Assembly: GCA_022574675.1 (NCBI GenBank)
Contig: JACZRO010000011.1
Span: 1-33,972 of the forward strand
Direction: 5' to 3'
Source: Chloroflexota bacterium
Lineage (GTDB): Bacteria; Chloroflexota; Dehalococcoidia; Lucifugimonadales; Lucifugimonadaceae
Length of the DNA: 33,972 nt
The notes beneath the pieces are model-generated. The model worked only from the letters and a program-made list of their open reading frames with translations. It did not search any database and was not told the DNA's origin. The translations under genes were made by a program, and so were the position numbers. Below, piece after piece: positions 23,130-31,677 of this stretch (its first letter is position 1; each line of letters begins with the position of its first letter).

Positions 23130-23615
23130 ATGAAAGAACAGTACGTCAACGCCTTCCTCTTTCCCGCGGCGATAGTGTGGGAGAGCGAACTCCATCTGGA
23201 TCTTCATTTCATCGGCGCCTTGCCTCGCAATGACCGCAAGACGATGTCGGACGTCTCCGCGCTCGTGCGGGTCTCCGGCGATCTTGTGGGCTGGGTGAGC
23301 TACGAGCTCCGTAAGAAGGACGCTCTCCGGGTCGTGAGCGCTATGCTCACCGAGCGCGTTTTCGAGCTGGACGAGCTCGGCCGCTCGGCCCTGGGCGAGA
23401 TGGCCAACATGATCACCGGCAACGCGGCCGCCGCCCTTGAAACCGCCGGTTACACATGCGAATTGAAACCGCCCGAGTTGCTCACCGGAATCGGCCGGGA
23501 ATTCCCCCCGACACCCGCTCCGGTCCAGATCAGGGCGGACTTCAAGAGCGAGGTCGGCATTCTCGCTGTGCGGATCGCGCTCGGCGAGAGCGCGGACGTG
23601 CGGGCAGCGGCGTAA
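23130..23615 (+). CDS. CheX/CheC-like chemotaxis phosphatase family protein
   Basis: 161-aa cytoplasmic protein resembling CheX, which dephosphorylates the response regulator CheY-P. The family helix LGEMANMITGNAAAALETAGY carries the catalytic Glu-x2-Asn pair. The preceding GWVSYELRKKDALRVVSAMLT and the N-terminal YVNAFLFPAAIVWESEL fit the CheX beta-sheet and first helix. Length matches CheX (about 155 aa) from ATG 23130; an in-frame ATG at 23064 would add 22 residues. Neither start has a strong ribosome site. No chemotaxis genes are nearby, so the partner receiver protein is unknown and the role may lie outside chemotaxis. Divergent from rlmB. Confidence 0.78.
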   Translation: MKEQYVNAFLFPAAIVWESELHLDLHFIGALPRNDRKTMSDVSALVRVSGDLVGWVSYELRKKDALRVVSAMLTERVFELDELGRSALGEMANMITGNAAAALETAGYTCELKPPELLTGIGREFPPTPAPVQIRADFKSEVGILAVRIALGESADVRAAA

Positions 23616-23626
23616 CCGATACTCCG

Positions 23627-24934
23627 CTAGCTCCAGGTCCTGTCGTGGGCGTCCAGCCGGTCCCACTCGGCGGTCGGCTCGAACATGCCCCGGTGGACGC
23701 CGAACCGCTCATTCCCGCGGCTGAGGTGCTCTTCGACGGCCTCTTCGTTAAGCTCGATCCCCAGCCCGGGTCCCTCGGGCGCTTTGACGTAGCCATTCTC
23801 GACGATCGGCTTGCCCACGCCCTCGACCAGGTCGTCCCACCACGGGTTGTCGACCGAGTGCATCTCAAGGGCCATGAAGTTCTCGGTCGCCAGGGCGCAG
23901 TGGACGTTTGCCATCGCCACGACCGGCGAGCCGGCCTGGTGGAGCGCCATCATGACGCCGCGCTCCTGGGCGTAGTCGCCGATCTTCTTGGTCTCCAGGA
24001 TGCCGCCGGAGGTCGCGAGGTCGGGATGGATGATCCCGACGGCGCGCGAGTCCAGCAGGGGCTTGAAACCCTCCTTGAGGTAGATGTCCTCGCCGGTGCA
24101 GACGGGCGTCGTGCAGGACTCGGCGAGCCGCTTCCACTGGTCTGTGTACTGCCAGGGAATCATGTCCTCGTACCAGGCGAGCGAGAACTGGTCCAGCGCT
24201 CGGGCGACCTTGATACAGCTCTCCAGCCCGATGTGGCCGAAGTGGTCGGAGGCGAGCGGGACCTGGTAACCGATGATGTCCCTGACCGTAGCGACGTACT
24301 CCTGCATCGCGGCGATCCCGCGGTCCGTGATCTGTATGCCGGTCAGCGGGTGCGTCACATCGGTGGTCTCGAGCATGCCGGACGGGTAGGTCAGGCCACC
24401 CTCGACGCCCTCCGCGATCCAGATGCCGATGTCCATCTTCAGGAAGGTGAAGCCGCGCTCCATCCGCCCCTTCAAGGCTTCGCCCATCGCCTTCGGGTCG
24501 CGCAATGCCGGGGTGTCGGCGTAGCACCGGACGCTGTCCCTGAATTTGCCCCCCGCGAGCATGTAGGCCGGCACGTCGTAGGCCTTGCCGGCGAGGTCCA
24601 TCAGGGCCATCTCCACCCCGCACACGCCGCCCCCGAGCCGCGCGTCGCCGCCGAACTGCTTGATCTTGCGGAAGAGCCGGTCGATCTCGGTGGGGTTCTC
24701 ACCCAGCAGGCGGCTCTTCAACATCAGCGCGTATCGTGCGCTCGCCCCGTCACGGACCTCCCCGAGGCCGATGAGCCCCTGGTTCGTGTAGAGCCGAATG
24801 ATGGGCCAGCGCCAGTTGTCATCGCCGACGACCGCGATGCGCATGTCGGTGATCTTCAGGTCCGAGGGCCTCGACCCGGTGTTGACCTTATCGAGGACGG
24901 CGCCAGGATCAGAGATATCGGAATGCGCGGGCAA
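23627..24934 (-). CDS. Mandelate racemase/muconate-lactonizing enzyme family protein (enolase superfamily)
   Basis: Mg-dependent enzyme of 435 aa that would abstract a proton next to a carboxylate, most likely a sugar-acid dehydratase or racemase. The N-terminal capping domain (residues ~28-145) has ITDMRIAVVG and DLAGKAYDVPAYMLAGG. The barrel shows FTFLKMDIG (catalytic Lys region), ASDHFGHI (metal Asp), WYEDMIPW (metal Glu), TGEDIY (third metal ligand), HPDLATSGGI and ALHQAGSPV with the catalytic His. The start is TTG 24934 with GGGAG upstream; no ATG precedes it in frame near the capping domain. Family expansion is a feature of SAR202 Chloroflexota. It is followed upstream by an MFS gene on the same strand. 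Confidence 0.92.
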   Translation of the reverse strand: MPAHSDISDPGAVLDKVNTGSRPSDLKITDMRIAVVGDDNWRWPIIRLYTNQGLIGLGEVRDGASARYALMLKSRLLGENPTEIDRLFRKIKQFGGDARLGGGVCGVEMALMDLAGKAYDVPAYMLAGGKFRDSVRCYADTPALRDPKAMGEALKGRMERGFTFLKMDIGIWIAEGVEGGLTYPSGMLETTDVTHPLTGIQITDRGIAAMQEYVATVRDIIGYQVPLASDHFGHIGLESCIKVARALDQFSLAWYEDMIPWQYTDQWKRLAESCTTPVCTGEDIYLKEGFKPLLDSRAVGIIHPDLATSGGILETKKIGDYAQERGVMMALHQAGSPVVAMANVHCALATENFMALEMHSVDNPWWDDLVEGVGKPIVENGYVKAPEGPGLGIELNEEAVEEHLSRGNERFGVHRGMFEPTAEWDRLDAHDRTWS

Positions 24935-25081
24935 ATGTGAGGCTCCCGGGAATATGGATAAAGCGCCAGCGGATATGGCGTGACGCTCAATTGTGAGCGG
25001 TCAGGCGAGACCGCGCAATGCGTTTGAAAGCGACGGGTTTTCCGGTCCGTTGCGTGGGCGGGCTCGCTGCTCCGGCGGCGG

Positions 25082-26401
25082 CTATTCGTCGGCCGTTACC
25101 CGTTCCCGTAACTGGGGAAACTTGAACGCTACGACCGTGATGAGCAGTACGCCGACCGTCGACATGCCGACCACCGCCGCGTGTGGCCCGAAAACGCTGG
25201 CAAGCGCGCCCACGATGACGGCGCCGACCGGGAAGGCGGTGATGAACATCGTCTGGATGCCGATCAAGCGCCCGCGTAGTTTCAGGGGCGTCGATATGAG
25301 GATCAAGTTCGACTGCATCACGCCGAACATCGATGCCGATACCCCGAGGGTGAACAAGAGGAACAGGGCGAGCGGAAGCGACGACGAAAGCCCCAATGGG
25401 ATGCCGATCAGCATCGACACGGCCACCGAGCCCAGTAACGCCTTGCCGGGGGACTGGATGCGCTTTCCAAACCATGCCACGATCAACAACGAGCCGATCA
25501 GCTCTCCGGCGCCCTCCGCAGACCACAGCGCTCCCAGGGTGCCCGGGCCGCCTCCCAGGATTTCCGTCGCGAAGATCGGTATCAGGTGGAGGTAGGTGTA
25601 GGCGAAGCCCTCGGCCGTGAGGATGACCGCGAATACGGCGAGGATCGCCGGCCGGGACCGGGCGACCTGGAATCCCTCGACTATCGACTTGAAAAGGCCC
25701 GGCCGGCGGGCCCGCTCGTCCGGCGCATCCTGAGCGTCACCGGCCGCATCAGCTACCCGGGCCGGCACGAAGAACATCGCCAGGACGGCGAGCGAGTAGG
25801 CGACCGTCGTGCCGGCAAATATCACCGCCGGTTCAACGAAGGGCAGCAGGATCCCGGCAATTAGCGGGCCGGCGATCAGCGAGATGGTGAACGCCATCGC
25901 CTCGAAGGCGAGCGCGCTGGTCAGCTCTCGCCGCGGCACCACGTCGGCATACAGGGCGCGGAGGGCGGGGATGACGGCGCTTGCGAAAAGGCCGCCGATC
26001 GCCGTCAGGGAGTAGAGGAACCAGAGGTTGGAGCCGACCGACATGAGCGCGGCCGCCATAAGAACGGCGACGATCACTCGCCCCATGGTGGTCACGCGGA
26101 TGAACCACACCCGGTTGACGCGGTCAGCCAGCGCGCCCCCGATGGGACCGGCGATCGCGAACGGCGCCAGGCGTGCGAATACGCCCAGGGAGACGAGCAA
26201 CGGCGAACCCGTGGCCTCTACGAGCAACCAGCCGACCGCGGTTATCTCAATCCAGCGAGCGAGATGGATCAACAGCAACGCGCCCCAGATCTGCCGGAAC
26301 GGAGCGATCTGAAGTGGCCCGGGCATTCCGAACCTGCCGAATAGTCGTGTCGGAACGGCCGGTGATGCGCCGACCGCTGCGGTCGCTGCGCGTTGCGTCA
26401 T
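25082..26401 (-). CDS. MFS transporter, 12-helix (MFS_3/EntS-like)
   Basis: Inner-membrane transporter of 439 aa with two six-helix halves, joined by a charged loop (ARVADAAGDAQDAPDERARRP). It begins RQIWGALLLIHLARWIEITAVGWL, as in the MFS_3 branch, which includes siderophore and macrolide exporters. GPIGGALADRVNR is the helix 2-3 loop motif, and LIGIQTMFITAFPVGA lies in the C-terminal half. ATG 26401 is clear. It lies 147 bp from, and in the same direction as, the enolase-superfamily gene, so it might export or import that enzyme's substrate; this is only context. Divergent from the TPR gene. Confidence 0.88.
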   Translation of the reverse strand: MTQRAATAAVGASPAVPTRLFGRFGMPGPLQIAPFRQIWGALLLIHLARWIEITAVGWLLVEATGSPLLVSLGVFARLAPFAIAGPIGGALADRVNRVWFIRVTTMGRVIVAVLMAAALMSVGSNLWFLYSLTAIGGLFASAVIPALRALYADVVPRRELTSALAFEAMAFTISLIAGPLIAGILLPFVEPAVIFAGTTVAYSLAVLAMFFVPARVADAAGDAQDAPDERARRPGLFKSIVEGFQVARSRPAILAVFAVILTAEGFAYTYLHLIPIFATEILGGGPGTLGALWSAEGAGELIGSLLIVAWFGKRIQSPGKALLGSVAVSMLIGIPLGLSSSLPLALFLLFTLGVSASMFGVMQSNLILISTPLKLRGRLIGIQTMFITAFPVGAVIVGALASVFGPHAAVVGMSTVGVLLITVVAFKFPQLRERVTADE

Positions 26402-26634
26402 CGCTATTCAGCTCTTCTCGGTTCGTCTGGGCAGGCGCCCGTTTTCACGGGCGAAAACCAGACAGCCGCCTCTTCCTGACCGGAAGAGCGCGGCTGGTGG
26501 GTGTTATTCGGTACCGCGAACGGTACGCCCGCGCGATCACGGATTCAACGGACCAAACCATCTAATTTGATTAACGTTTTGTTAACCCTTCCCGATCGTC
26601 TAACACCCTGGTTTCTTGGCCTATGCTGGGGTGC

Positions 26635-27153
26635 ATGCTCGAACGATTCCGAAGGCTCTTCGAGAGGAGAAGGCCCGGGCACGGACTGGACCCAGGCCGC
26701 GCTGTGGAGCATTACAAACGCGGGGTGGCGTTGTTCGAGCAAAAGAACTGGTCACGGGCCGAGCGGGAGTTCAGCGAGGCGATCCGGTCGTCGGTGCCGA
26801 TGGCCGGGACGTACCACCACCGCGGCTCGGCGTTCGCAGAGCAGGGCAAGCACCTGGAAGCGGTGGCCGACTACGACGCTGCGATAAGGCTGCGGCCGGA
26901 CTATGCGGATATTTACGTTGACCGCGGCAACTCCTATCACGCGCTGGAACGCAACGAGCATGCGGTGCGGGACTACTCGGAGGCGATTCGGTTGCGGCCG
27001 GATTACGCCGAGGCGTTCGCGAACCGGGCGGTCGTACATGCCGCGCTGGGCGATAGCGAGGCGTCTCGAAAGGATGCCGATGAGGCGGTAGCGCGCGGCA
27101 TAGATCGCGCCGCGCTGGATGCGCTGCTGTCCGACGCCGAGGAATCGTCTTAG
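26635..27153 (+). CDS. TPR-repeat protein
   Basis: 172-aa helical repeat protein that probably serves as a protein-binding scaffold. Four tetratricopeptide-like units start near AVEHYKRGVALFEQKNWSRA, GTYHHRGSAFAEQGKHLEA, ADIYVDRGNSYHALERNEHA and AEAFANRAVVHAALGDSEA. The inter-repeat phrase AIRLRPDYA occurs twice. A basic leader (LERFRRLFERRRPG) precedes the repeats; there is no signal peptide. ATG 26635 has GGGG upstream; ATG 26623 in the same frame adds four residues. No partner is evident from the neighbours. Confidence 0.85.
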   Translation: MLERFRRLFERRRPGHGLDPGRAVEHYKRGVALFEQKNWSRAEREFSEAIRSSVPMAGTYHHRGSAFAEQGKHLEAVADYDAAIRLRPDYADIYVDRGNSYHALERNEHAVRDYSEAIRLRPDYAEAFANRAVVHAALGDSEASRKDADEAVARGIDRAALDALLSDAEESS

Positions 27154-27224
27154 CCCCCGCCGGCAGGGGGCGCCCCTCGCCCTTCAAGAGACCCGGGATA
27201 CGGATGTCGCGTGTGCTGCCGTCC

Positions 27225-27416
27225 TTCCCGCGCAGGCGGGAATCCGGAAACCCGGCCCCTTCCATGAGGCTCTCACCACACGAAACGCCCGCGGCACGGA
27301 GAATCTCTTCGTTCCAAGCGGGCGCGGAGCATGCCCTGATCCTTCAGGAGAAGGGCCGCCCGTCAACGCCGCGAACCCCACGAACGCGGTAGATTCCCAC
27401 CTGCGAGGGAATGACG
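27225..27416. repeat. Inverted pair of TTCCCGC-type repeats bounding ~190 bp
   Basis: The left element is TTCCCGCGCAGGCGGGAAT (27225-27242 plus one base) and itself a palindrome. The right element, on the opposite strand, reads CGTCATTCCCTCGCAGGTG (27416-27398) and matches at all but a few positions. They lie in the 299-bp convergent gap between the TPR and lpd genes, in which I see no gene. This is the arrangement of paired REP elements or a small nonautonomous element. Confidence 0.55.
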
Positions 27417-27452
27417 TGACGGTGGGTTGCCGGGCTTCGCGGTGGCCCACTA

Positions 27453-28862
27453 CTAAGCTCCGTGGATCGCTTCGCCCTCGACCGACAGCGCCGCTTCCAT
27501 CAGCGCTTCGGAAAGCGTCGGGTGGGCGTGCGTGGTCCATGAGATCTCGTCCGGCGTTCCCTCGAGTGTTTTGACGACGCCGATCTCCGCAAGGAGTTCG
27601 GTCACGTCCGGCCCGATCATGTGGGCTCCGACGATCTCGCCGGAATCGGCGTCGGACACGATCTTTACGAAGCCTTCGTACTCGTTCAGGGCGATCGCCT
27701 TGCCGTTCCCGCGGAACATGAACTTGCCGACCTTGACGTTCTGGCCCTGCTCGCGTGCCTGGGCCTCGGTCAGTCCGATGCTCGCCACCTGCGGCTGGCA
27801 GTAAGTTGCGCGCGGCATGTCCGTGTAGACGATGTCCGGCGTTTCCATGCCCTTGATCGACTCGGCCGCTATGACGCCCTGCTTGAACGCCACGTGCGCC
27901 AGTAGAAGCTTTCCCGTGACGTCGCCGACGCAGTAAATGCCCGGCACGTTGGTCCGCATCTTGCCGTCGATCGGGATGAAGCCTCGCTCGTCCGTTGTGA
28001 CTCCGGCGGAATCGAGACCGATATCGTCGGAGTTTGGCGCTACGCCGATGCCAAGCAGCACCATGTCGCACTCGAACTCCGACTTCTCGCCGGCCGCCTC
28101 GTAGCTGACGACGGTCTTGCCGTCCCTCCGCTCGGCCCCGGCGACGCGCGCCCCAGTTACGTACTTGATCTTCTGCTTGCGGAAGGCGCGTTCCAGCTCG
28201 ATGGACACCTCCTCGTCCTCGGTCGGCACAAGGTGGTCCAGCATCTCGAAGATCGTGACCTCCGCTCCGTAGGCCCGGAAGTAGTAGGCGAACTCGACGC
28301 CGATGGCGCCGCCGCCGACGATACCGATGGCGCTGGGCGTGTCCCGCATCTCAAGGGCGTGCCGGCTCGTGATGACCGACTCGCCGTCGATCTCAAGCCC
28401 GGGCAACGAACGCGGCCGCGCTCCGGTCGCGATAACGATGTTTGTGGCGGTTAGCTCCGGCCCGTCCTCGACCTGGACGGTCGCCGGCGACGTGAAGCGG
28501 CCTGCGCCCCGGAAGAGTTCGATCTTGTTCTTCCGGAGCAGGTAGCCGATTCCCTGGGTCAGTGTGCTGGAGACCTTACGGCTGCGGTCCACCGCCTTGC
28601 CCATGTCCGCCTTGAAATTGTCGAACGAGAAGCCCCAGTCTTCTGCGTCCTTCATCTGGTTGAGGAGCTCGGCGTTCTTGAGGAGCGACTTGCTGGGGAT
28701 GCAGCCCCAGTTCAGGCAGACGCCGCCCAGCCCGCCGATGCCGGTGCCGTCATCCTTCTCAATGACGGCGACCTTGAAGCCAAGTTGAGCCCCGCGGATG
28801 GCGGCGTGATATCCGCCGGGACCGGCGCCAATTACCACGAGGTCGAAGCTGGTTTCCGGCAT
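27453..28862 (-). CDS. lpdA: Dihydrolipoyl dehydrogenase (E3)
   Basis: FAD-dependent pyridine nucleotide-disulfide oxidoreductase of 469 aa that reoxidises lipoyl groups of 2-oxoacid dehydrogenase and glycine-cleavage complexes with NAD. It has an FAD-binding VIGAGPGGYHAA, the redox-active disulfide in GGVCLNWGCIPSKSLL, a second Rossmann motif GIVGGGAIGVEFA for NAD, GIYCVGDVTGKLLLAHVA and the C-terminal catalytic HAHPTLSEALMEAAL (His-Pro with acid). AGGAG lies upstream of ATG 28862. Length and motif order match E3 rather than mercuric or glutathione reductase. No E1/E2 genes are nearby, so it probably serves complexes encoded elsewhere. Confidence 0.95.
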   Translation of the reverse strand: MPETSFDLVVIGAGPGGYHAAIRGAQLGFKVAVIEKDDGTGIGGLGGVCLNWGCIPSKSLLKNAELLNQMKDAEDWGFSFDNFKADMGKAVDRSRKVSSTLTQGIGYLLRKNKIELFRGAGRFTSPATVQVEDGPELTATNIVIATGARPRSLPGLEIDGESVITSRHALEMRDTPSAIGIVGGGAIGVEFAYYFRAYGAEVTIFEMLDHLVPTEDEEVSIELERAFRKQKIKYVTGARVAGAERRDGKTVVSYEAAGEKSEFECDMVLLGIGVAPNSDDIGLDSAGVTTDERGFIPIDGKMRTNVPGIYCVGDVTGKLLLAHVAFKQGVIAAESIKGMETPDIVYTDMPRATYCQPQVASIGLTEAQAREQGQNVKVGKFMFRGNGKAIALNEYEGFVKIVSDADSGEIVGAHMIGPDVTELLAEIGVVKTLEGTPDEISWTTHAHPTLSEALMEAALSVEGEAIHGA

Positions 28863-29313
28863 TCAGTGTGTCTCCTAAGTGGTCTGACGTGGTTCGATCC
28901 GCCGCCGGGGACCGGGCCGGGGCGCGCCCACATCGCAGGGCGCGCGTGCACTTGTGGGATATGTTTCAGGCGGAGCGATTATACGGGGCGATGGGGGCTA
29001 CCCGTGGTCGTCCCGGTGTATGTTCTGGGGGTTCTTTATGGCGGGCGGCGAGCGCGTCTACCGTGCACGGATTGGCGCCGCAGACGGCGGTACGGCTCGG
29101 ACTCCGCCCGATATGTTTCGCGCAATGCCCGCGTCCGGCGTGCCGCTGAATTACTTCACGTGCGCCGTGTCCTCACGAGGTCCGATGTGCGCGGAGGGTC
29201 ACATTCAGGTCGACGGGCCGTCACTTGTTTGACCGGTCGTTATCGCGTGCCATAAGCTCCATCGCCAAAGCAGGCTCAGTGTGCTGGGCCATTTATCTAT
29301 TCCGGGGGTGTAT
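28863..29313. other. Intergenic region before the ABC importer operon
   Basis: 451 bases between divergent lpd and the binding-protein gene. It holds a promoter candidate at 29229-29256 and one doubtful small frame at 29038-29232 (64 aa, beginning MAGGERVYRARIGAADGG), which follows GGGGG but overlaps the promoter and matches no family I know. I do not call it a gene. Confidence 0.5.
29229..29256 (+). promoter_or_regulatory. Candidate promoter of the ABC importer operon
   Basis: -35 TTGACC (29229-29234), 16-bp spacer, -10 CATAAG (29251-29256). The -35 matches consensus at 5 of 6 and the -10 at 4 of 6 positions. It lies 58 bp before the binding-protein start. Confidence 0.45.
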
Positions 29314-30396
29314 ATGCGTTTCTCCAGACTATGGTTACTCATGCTTGCCCTGTTTGCGATCAGCATGATCGCTGTGGCGTGTAACGGCGACGACGATGAT
29401 GGCGCTGTTGCGTCCGGCGAGACCCTGAAGACGGTTCTCGATCGCGGAACAATCAAAGTGGGCGTCAAGGACAGTCAGCCCGGGTTCGGCAACCTGGAGC
29501 CGGACGGCACGTTTGCGGGCCAGGACATTGAGTTCGCCCGTGCGCTCGCAGCGGCTCTGTTCGGCAACAAGAACCAGGTCGAGTTCGTGGTTGCAAGCGC
29601 AGCCAACCGTTTCGAGCTGCTTTCATCCGAAGAGATTGACGTCCTGATCAGGACCACCACGTGGACCTCGAGCCGGGACATCGATCTCAAGTCGTCGTTC
29701 ACCGCGACCACCTTCTACGATGGTCAGGGGATCATCGTCAACGCAAACTCACCTATCCAGTCCCTATCGGACCTGGAAGGTTCAACGATCTGCGTGACCA
29801 GTGGTACCACTACCGAGGTGAACCTGGCGACGCGACTTGGCGCAGCGGGCGTCAACCACACGGCGTTGAGCTTCGCAGGCGACGCGGAGATCATCGAGGC
29901 GTTCATCGCCGGCCGGTGTGACGCATGGACGGCCGACAAGGGCAACCTGGCCGGCCAGCGGACGAGCTTCCCGGCCGACGCCGGTGGATCAGCGGCGCTC
30001 CGCATCCTGCCGGATACCCTCTCCAAGGAACCGCTCGGACCAGTGGTCCGTGACGGAGACACCGAGTGGTACGACCTTGTGCAGTGGGTAGTGTTCGGGA
30101 CGATGGCCGCTGACGAACTTGGCGTGAACTCCCAGAACGTGACCGCCATGGCGGCGAACCCGCCGAGCAAGGACATCGCAGACCTCCTGGGAGCCAGCTT
30201 CCAGGGCGCGCCGGTCTCGGAGTTCGGGGCCAGCCTGGGACTCAGCCCGACCTTCATGCAGGACGTGCTCTTCCAGGTGGGCAACTACGACGAGATCTAC
30301 CAGCGCACCATCGCCCAGATCGGGCTGGCACGCGCCGGCAGCATCAACGCCTCGTGGCTTGACGGCGGGCTGATTTACGCCCCTCCGATCAGGTAG
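29314..30396 (+). CDS. Amino-acid ABC transporter substrate-binding lipoprotein (AapJ-like)
   Basis: 360-aa extracytoplasmic binding protein (family 3 of solute-binding proteins) that delivers polar amino acids to the permease pair. It has a signal sequence with lipobox IAVAC (Cys23), then an acidic linker GDDDDG. The family core TLKTVLDRGTIKVGVKDSQPGFG and the lobe motif DGTFAGQDIEFARALAAALFG follow. The second lobe begins LEGSTICVTSGTTTEVNLA. At this length, and with SGTTTE and the WTADKGNLAGQR segment, it fits the AapJ/BztA group for general L-amino acids. ATG 29314 follows GGGGG. It is the first gene of the operon. Confidence 0.92.
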   Translation: MRFSRLWLLMLALFAISMIAVACNGDDDDGAVASGETLKTVLDRGTIKVGVKDSQPGFGNLEPDGTFAGQDIEFARALAAALFGNKNQVEFVVASAANRFELLSSEEIDVLIRTTTWTSSRDIDLKSSFTATTFYDGQGIIVNANSPIQSLSDLEGSTICVTSGTTTEVNLATRLGAAGVNHTALSFAGDAEIIEAFIAGRCDAWTADKGNLAGQRTSFPADAGGSAALRILPDTLSKEPLGPVVRDGDTEWYDLVQWVVFGTMAADELGVNSQNVTAMAANPPSKDIADLLGASFQGAPVSEFGASLGLSPTFMQDVLFQVGNYDEIYQRTIAQIGLARAGSINASWLDGGLIYAPPIR

Positions 30397-30422
30397 CCAC
30401 CTGCCGCAACCGGCTTTTTGCA

Positions 30423-30460
30423 CACGGCCGGACCGTCAAGAAATCGACGGTCCGGCCGTG
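30423..30460 (+). terminator. Strong intercistronic hairpin between binding protein and permease
   Basis: A perfect 15-bp stem (CACGGCCGGACCGTC with its complement) closes an 8-nt AAGAAATC loop and is followed by TTGCATT. It lies 26 bp after the binding-protein stop and 75 bp before the permease. Such hairpins stop part of transcription or stabilise the upstream mRNA, giving more binding protein than permease. Confidence 0.75.
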
Positions 30461-30534
30461 TTGCATTACCGGTATAGCGAGCATCGTATCTGGTGGTTTT
30501 CAGATAGGGGATTCACCTGCCTGTCTTTGGCCCT

Positions 30535-31677
30535 TTGTGGCGGCGGCGAAGATCGCGACGCATCCTGATTCAACTCGCAATAGCGGCGGGTACAGGGCTG
30601 TTCGCGCTCTACATGATCGACCGGGCGTTGGACCTTGAGCTCGGGTTCGGGTTCCTGTCGGGTCCCGGCGGGTTCAACTTTTCCAACCAGTGGCTGACCG
30701 GGTACGACTCGAACGACTCGCGGCTGGGCGCTTACGGAGTCGGCATACTCAATACCGTCCGTCTGGTGCTGATCGGGATCGTGCTGACGACCATACTGGG
30801 CGTATTCGCCGGCGTTGCGCGGCTCTCGGACAACTGGCTCGTCTCGCGGCTGGCAACGCTTTACGTAGAGACGATCCGCAACACTCCGCTGTTGATCCAG
30901 ATAGTGATCTGGTACACGGTCGTGTTTCTCCAACTGCCAAAGATCGCCGACGCGGTGAACATCCTGGACGTGTTCTACCTGTCGAACCGGGCGCTGGCGC
31001 TGCCGTCCCTCGCTGCGAACGGCGCCTTTGGGCTCTGGGCGATTTTTCTCGCGATCGGCGCCGTCGCGGCGTTCATTTTGCGCAAGTGGCTGCTCCGCCG
31101 GGAGGAGCGTGACGGTGAATCGCTGCACGCGACGACATGGGGACTCGCCCTGTTCGTCGTCCTCGCAGTTGTCACGTTTATCGCCACCGGGACCCCGCTG
31201 GAGCCGAACACACCGTCGCTGCACGTAACGGACGTCGGCATTCGCAACATCACCGGCGGCCTCCAGGTCTCGCCGGAGTTCGCCGCCGTCCTGATTGGCC
31301 TCGTGATCTACACCGGCGCTTTCATAGCCGAGATCGTGCGTGGCGGAATCCAGGCCCTTCCGAGGGGCCAGGACGAGGCGGCTACCGCCCTCGGCCTCAG
31401 TGGCTACCAGCGCATGACGCTGATCATCCTTCCGCAGGCGCTGAGGATCATCATCCCGCCGCTCACGAACCAGTATCTGAACCTGACCAAGAACTCCAGC
31501 CTGGCTGTCGCGATCGCCTACCCGGAGATCATCTGGGTGGGCACCACCATCGTTAACAACATCGGCCGCGCAGTTCCGGTGTTCTTGATGATTTTCGCAA
31601 CCTACCTGGCCCTGAGCCTGGCCATCTCAGTCGTCATGAACTCCTTCAACCGGCGTGTCCAGTTGGCGGGCCGTTAG
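30535..31677 (+). CDS. Amino-acid ABC transporter permease (AapQ-like)
   Basis: Inner-membrane permease of 380 aa. N-terminal residues 10-30 (ILIQLAIAAGTGLFALYMI) form a helix. A HisM-type transmembrane domain follows, starting GILNTVRLVLIGIVLTTILGVFAGVARLS and VETIRNTPLLIQIVIWY. The coupling EAA loop is GGIQALPRGQDEAATALGLSGY. A long insert (residues ~145-225) with extra helices is typical of AapQ/BztB. The start is TTG 30535, but no ribosome site precedes it; AGGGG at 30506-30510 followed by CTG 30517 in the same frame is a possible start six residues earlier. The stop abuts the next gene directly. Confidence 0.9.
   Translation: MWRRRRSRRILIQLAIAAGTGLFALYMIDRALDLELGFGFLSGPGGFNFSNQWLTGYDSNDSRLGAYGVGILNTVRLVLIGIVLTTILGVFAGVARLSDNWLVSRLATLYVETIRNTPLLIQIVIWYTVVFLQLPKIADAVNILDVFYLSNRALALPSLAANGAFGLWAIFLAIGAVAAFILRKWLLRREERDGESLHATTWGLALFVVLAVVTFIATGTPLEPNTPSLHVTDVGIRNITGGLQVSPEFAAVLIGLVIYTGAFIAEIVRGGIQALPRGQDEAATALGLSGYQRMTLIILPQALRIIIPPLTNQYLNLTKNSSLAVAIAYPEIIWVGTTIVNNIGRAVPVFLMIFATYLALSLAISVVMNSFNRRVQLAGR

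Noticed and set aside
23456-24940. 494-aa plus-strand open frame opposite the enolase-superfamily gene
   Set aside because: The minus-strand product has all catalytic residues; the plus-strand product has low-complexity Asp/Gly/Val/His content and no family features.
26571-26585. TTAAC-gtttt-GTTAA palindrome between the divergent MFS and TPR genes
   Set aside because: It is short and AT-rich with no known regulator nearby; it could be an operator but the support is too weak to call.
29038-29232. Small 64-aa frame before the ABC operon
   Set aside because: No homologue recognised, moderate codon bias only, and its end overlaps the predicted promoter of the operon.
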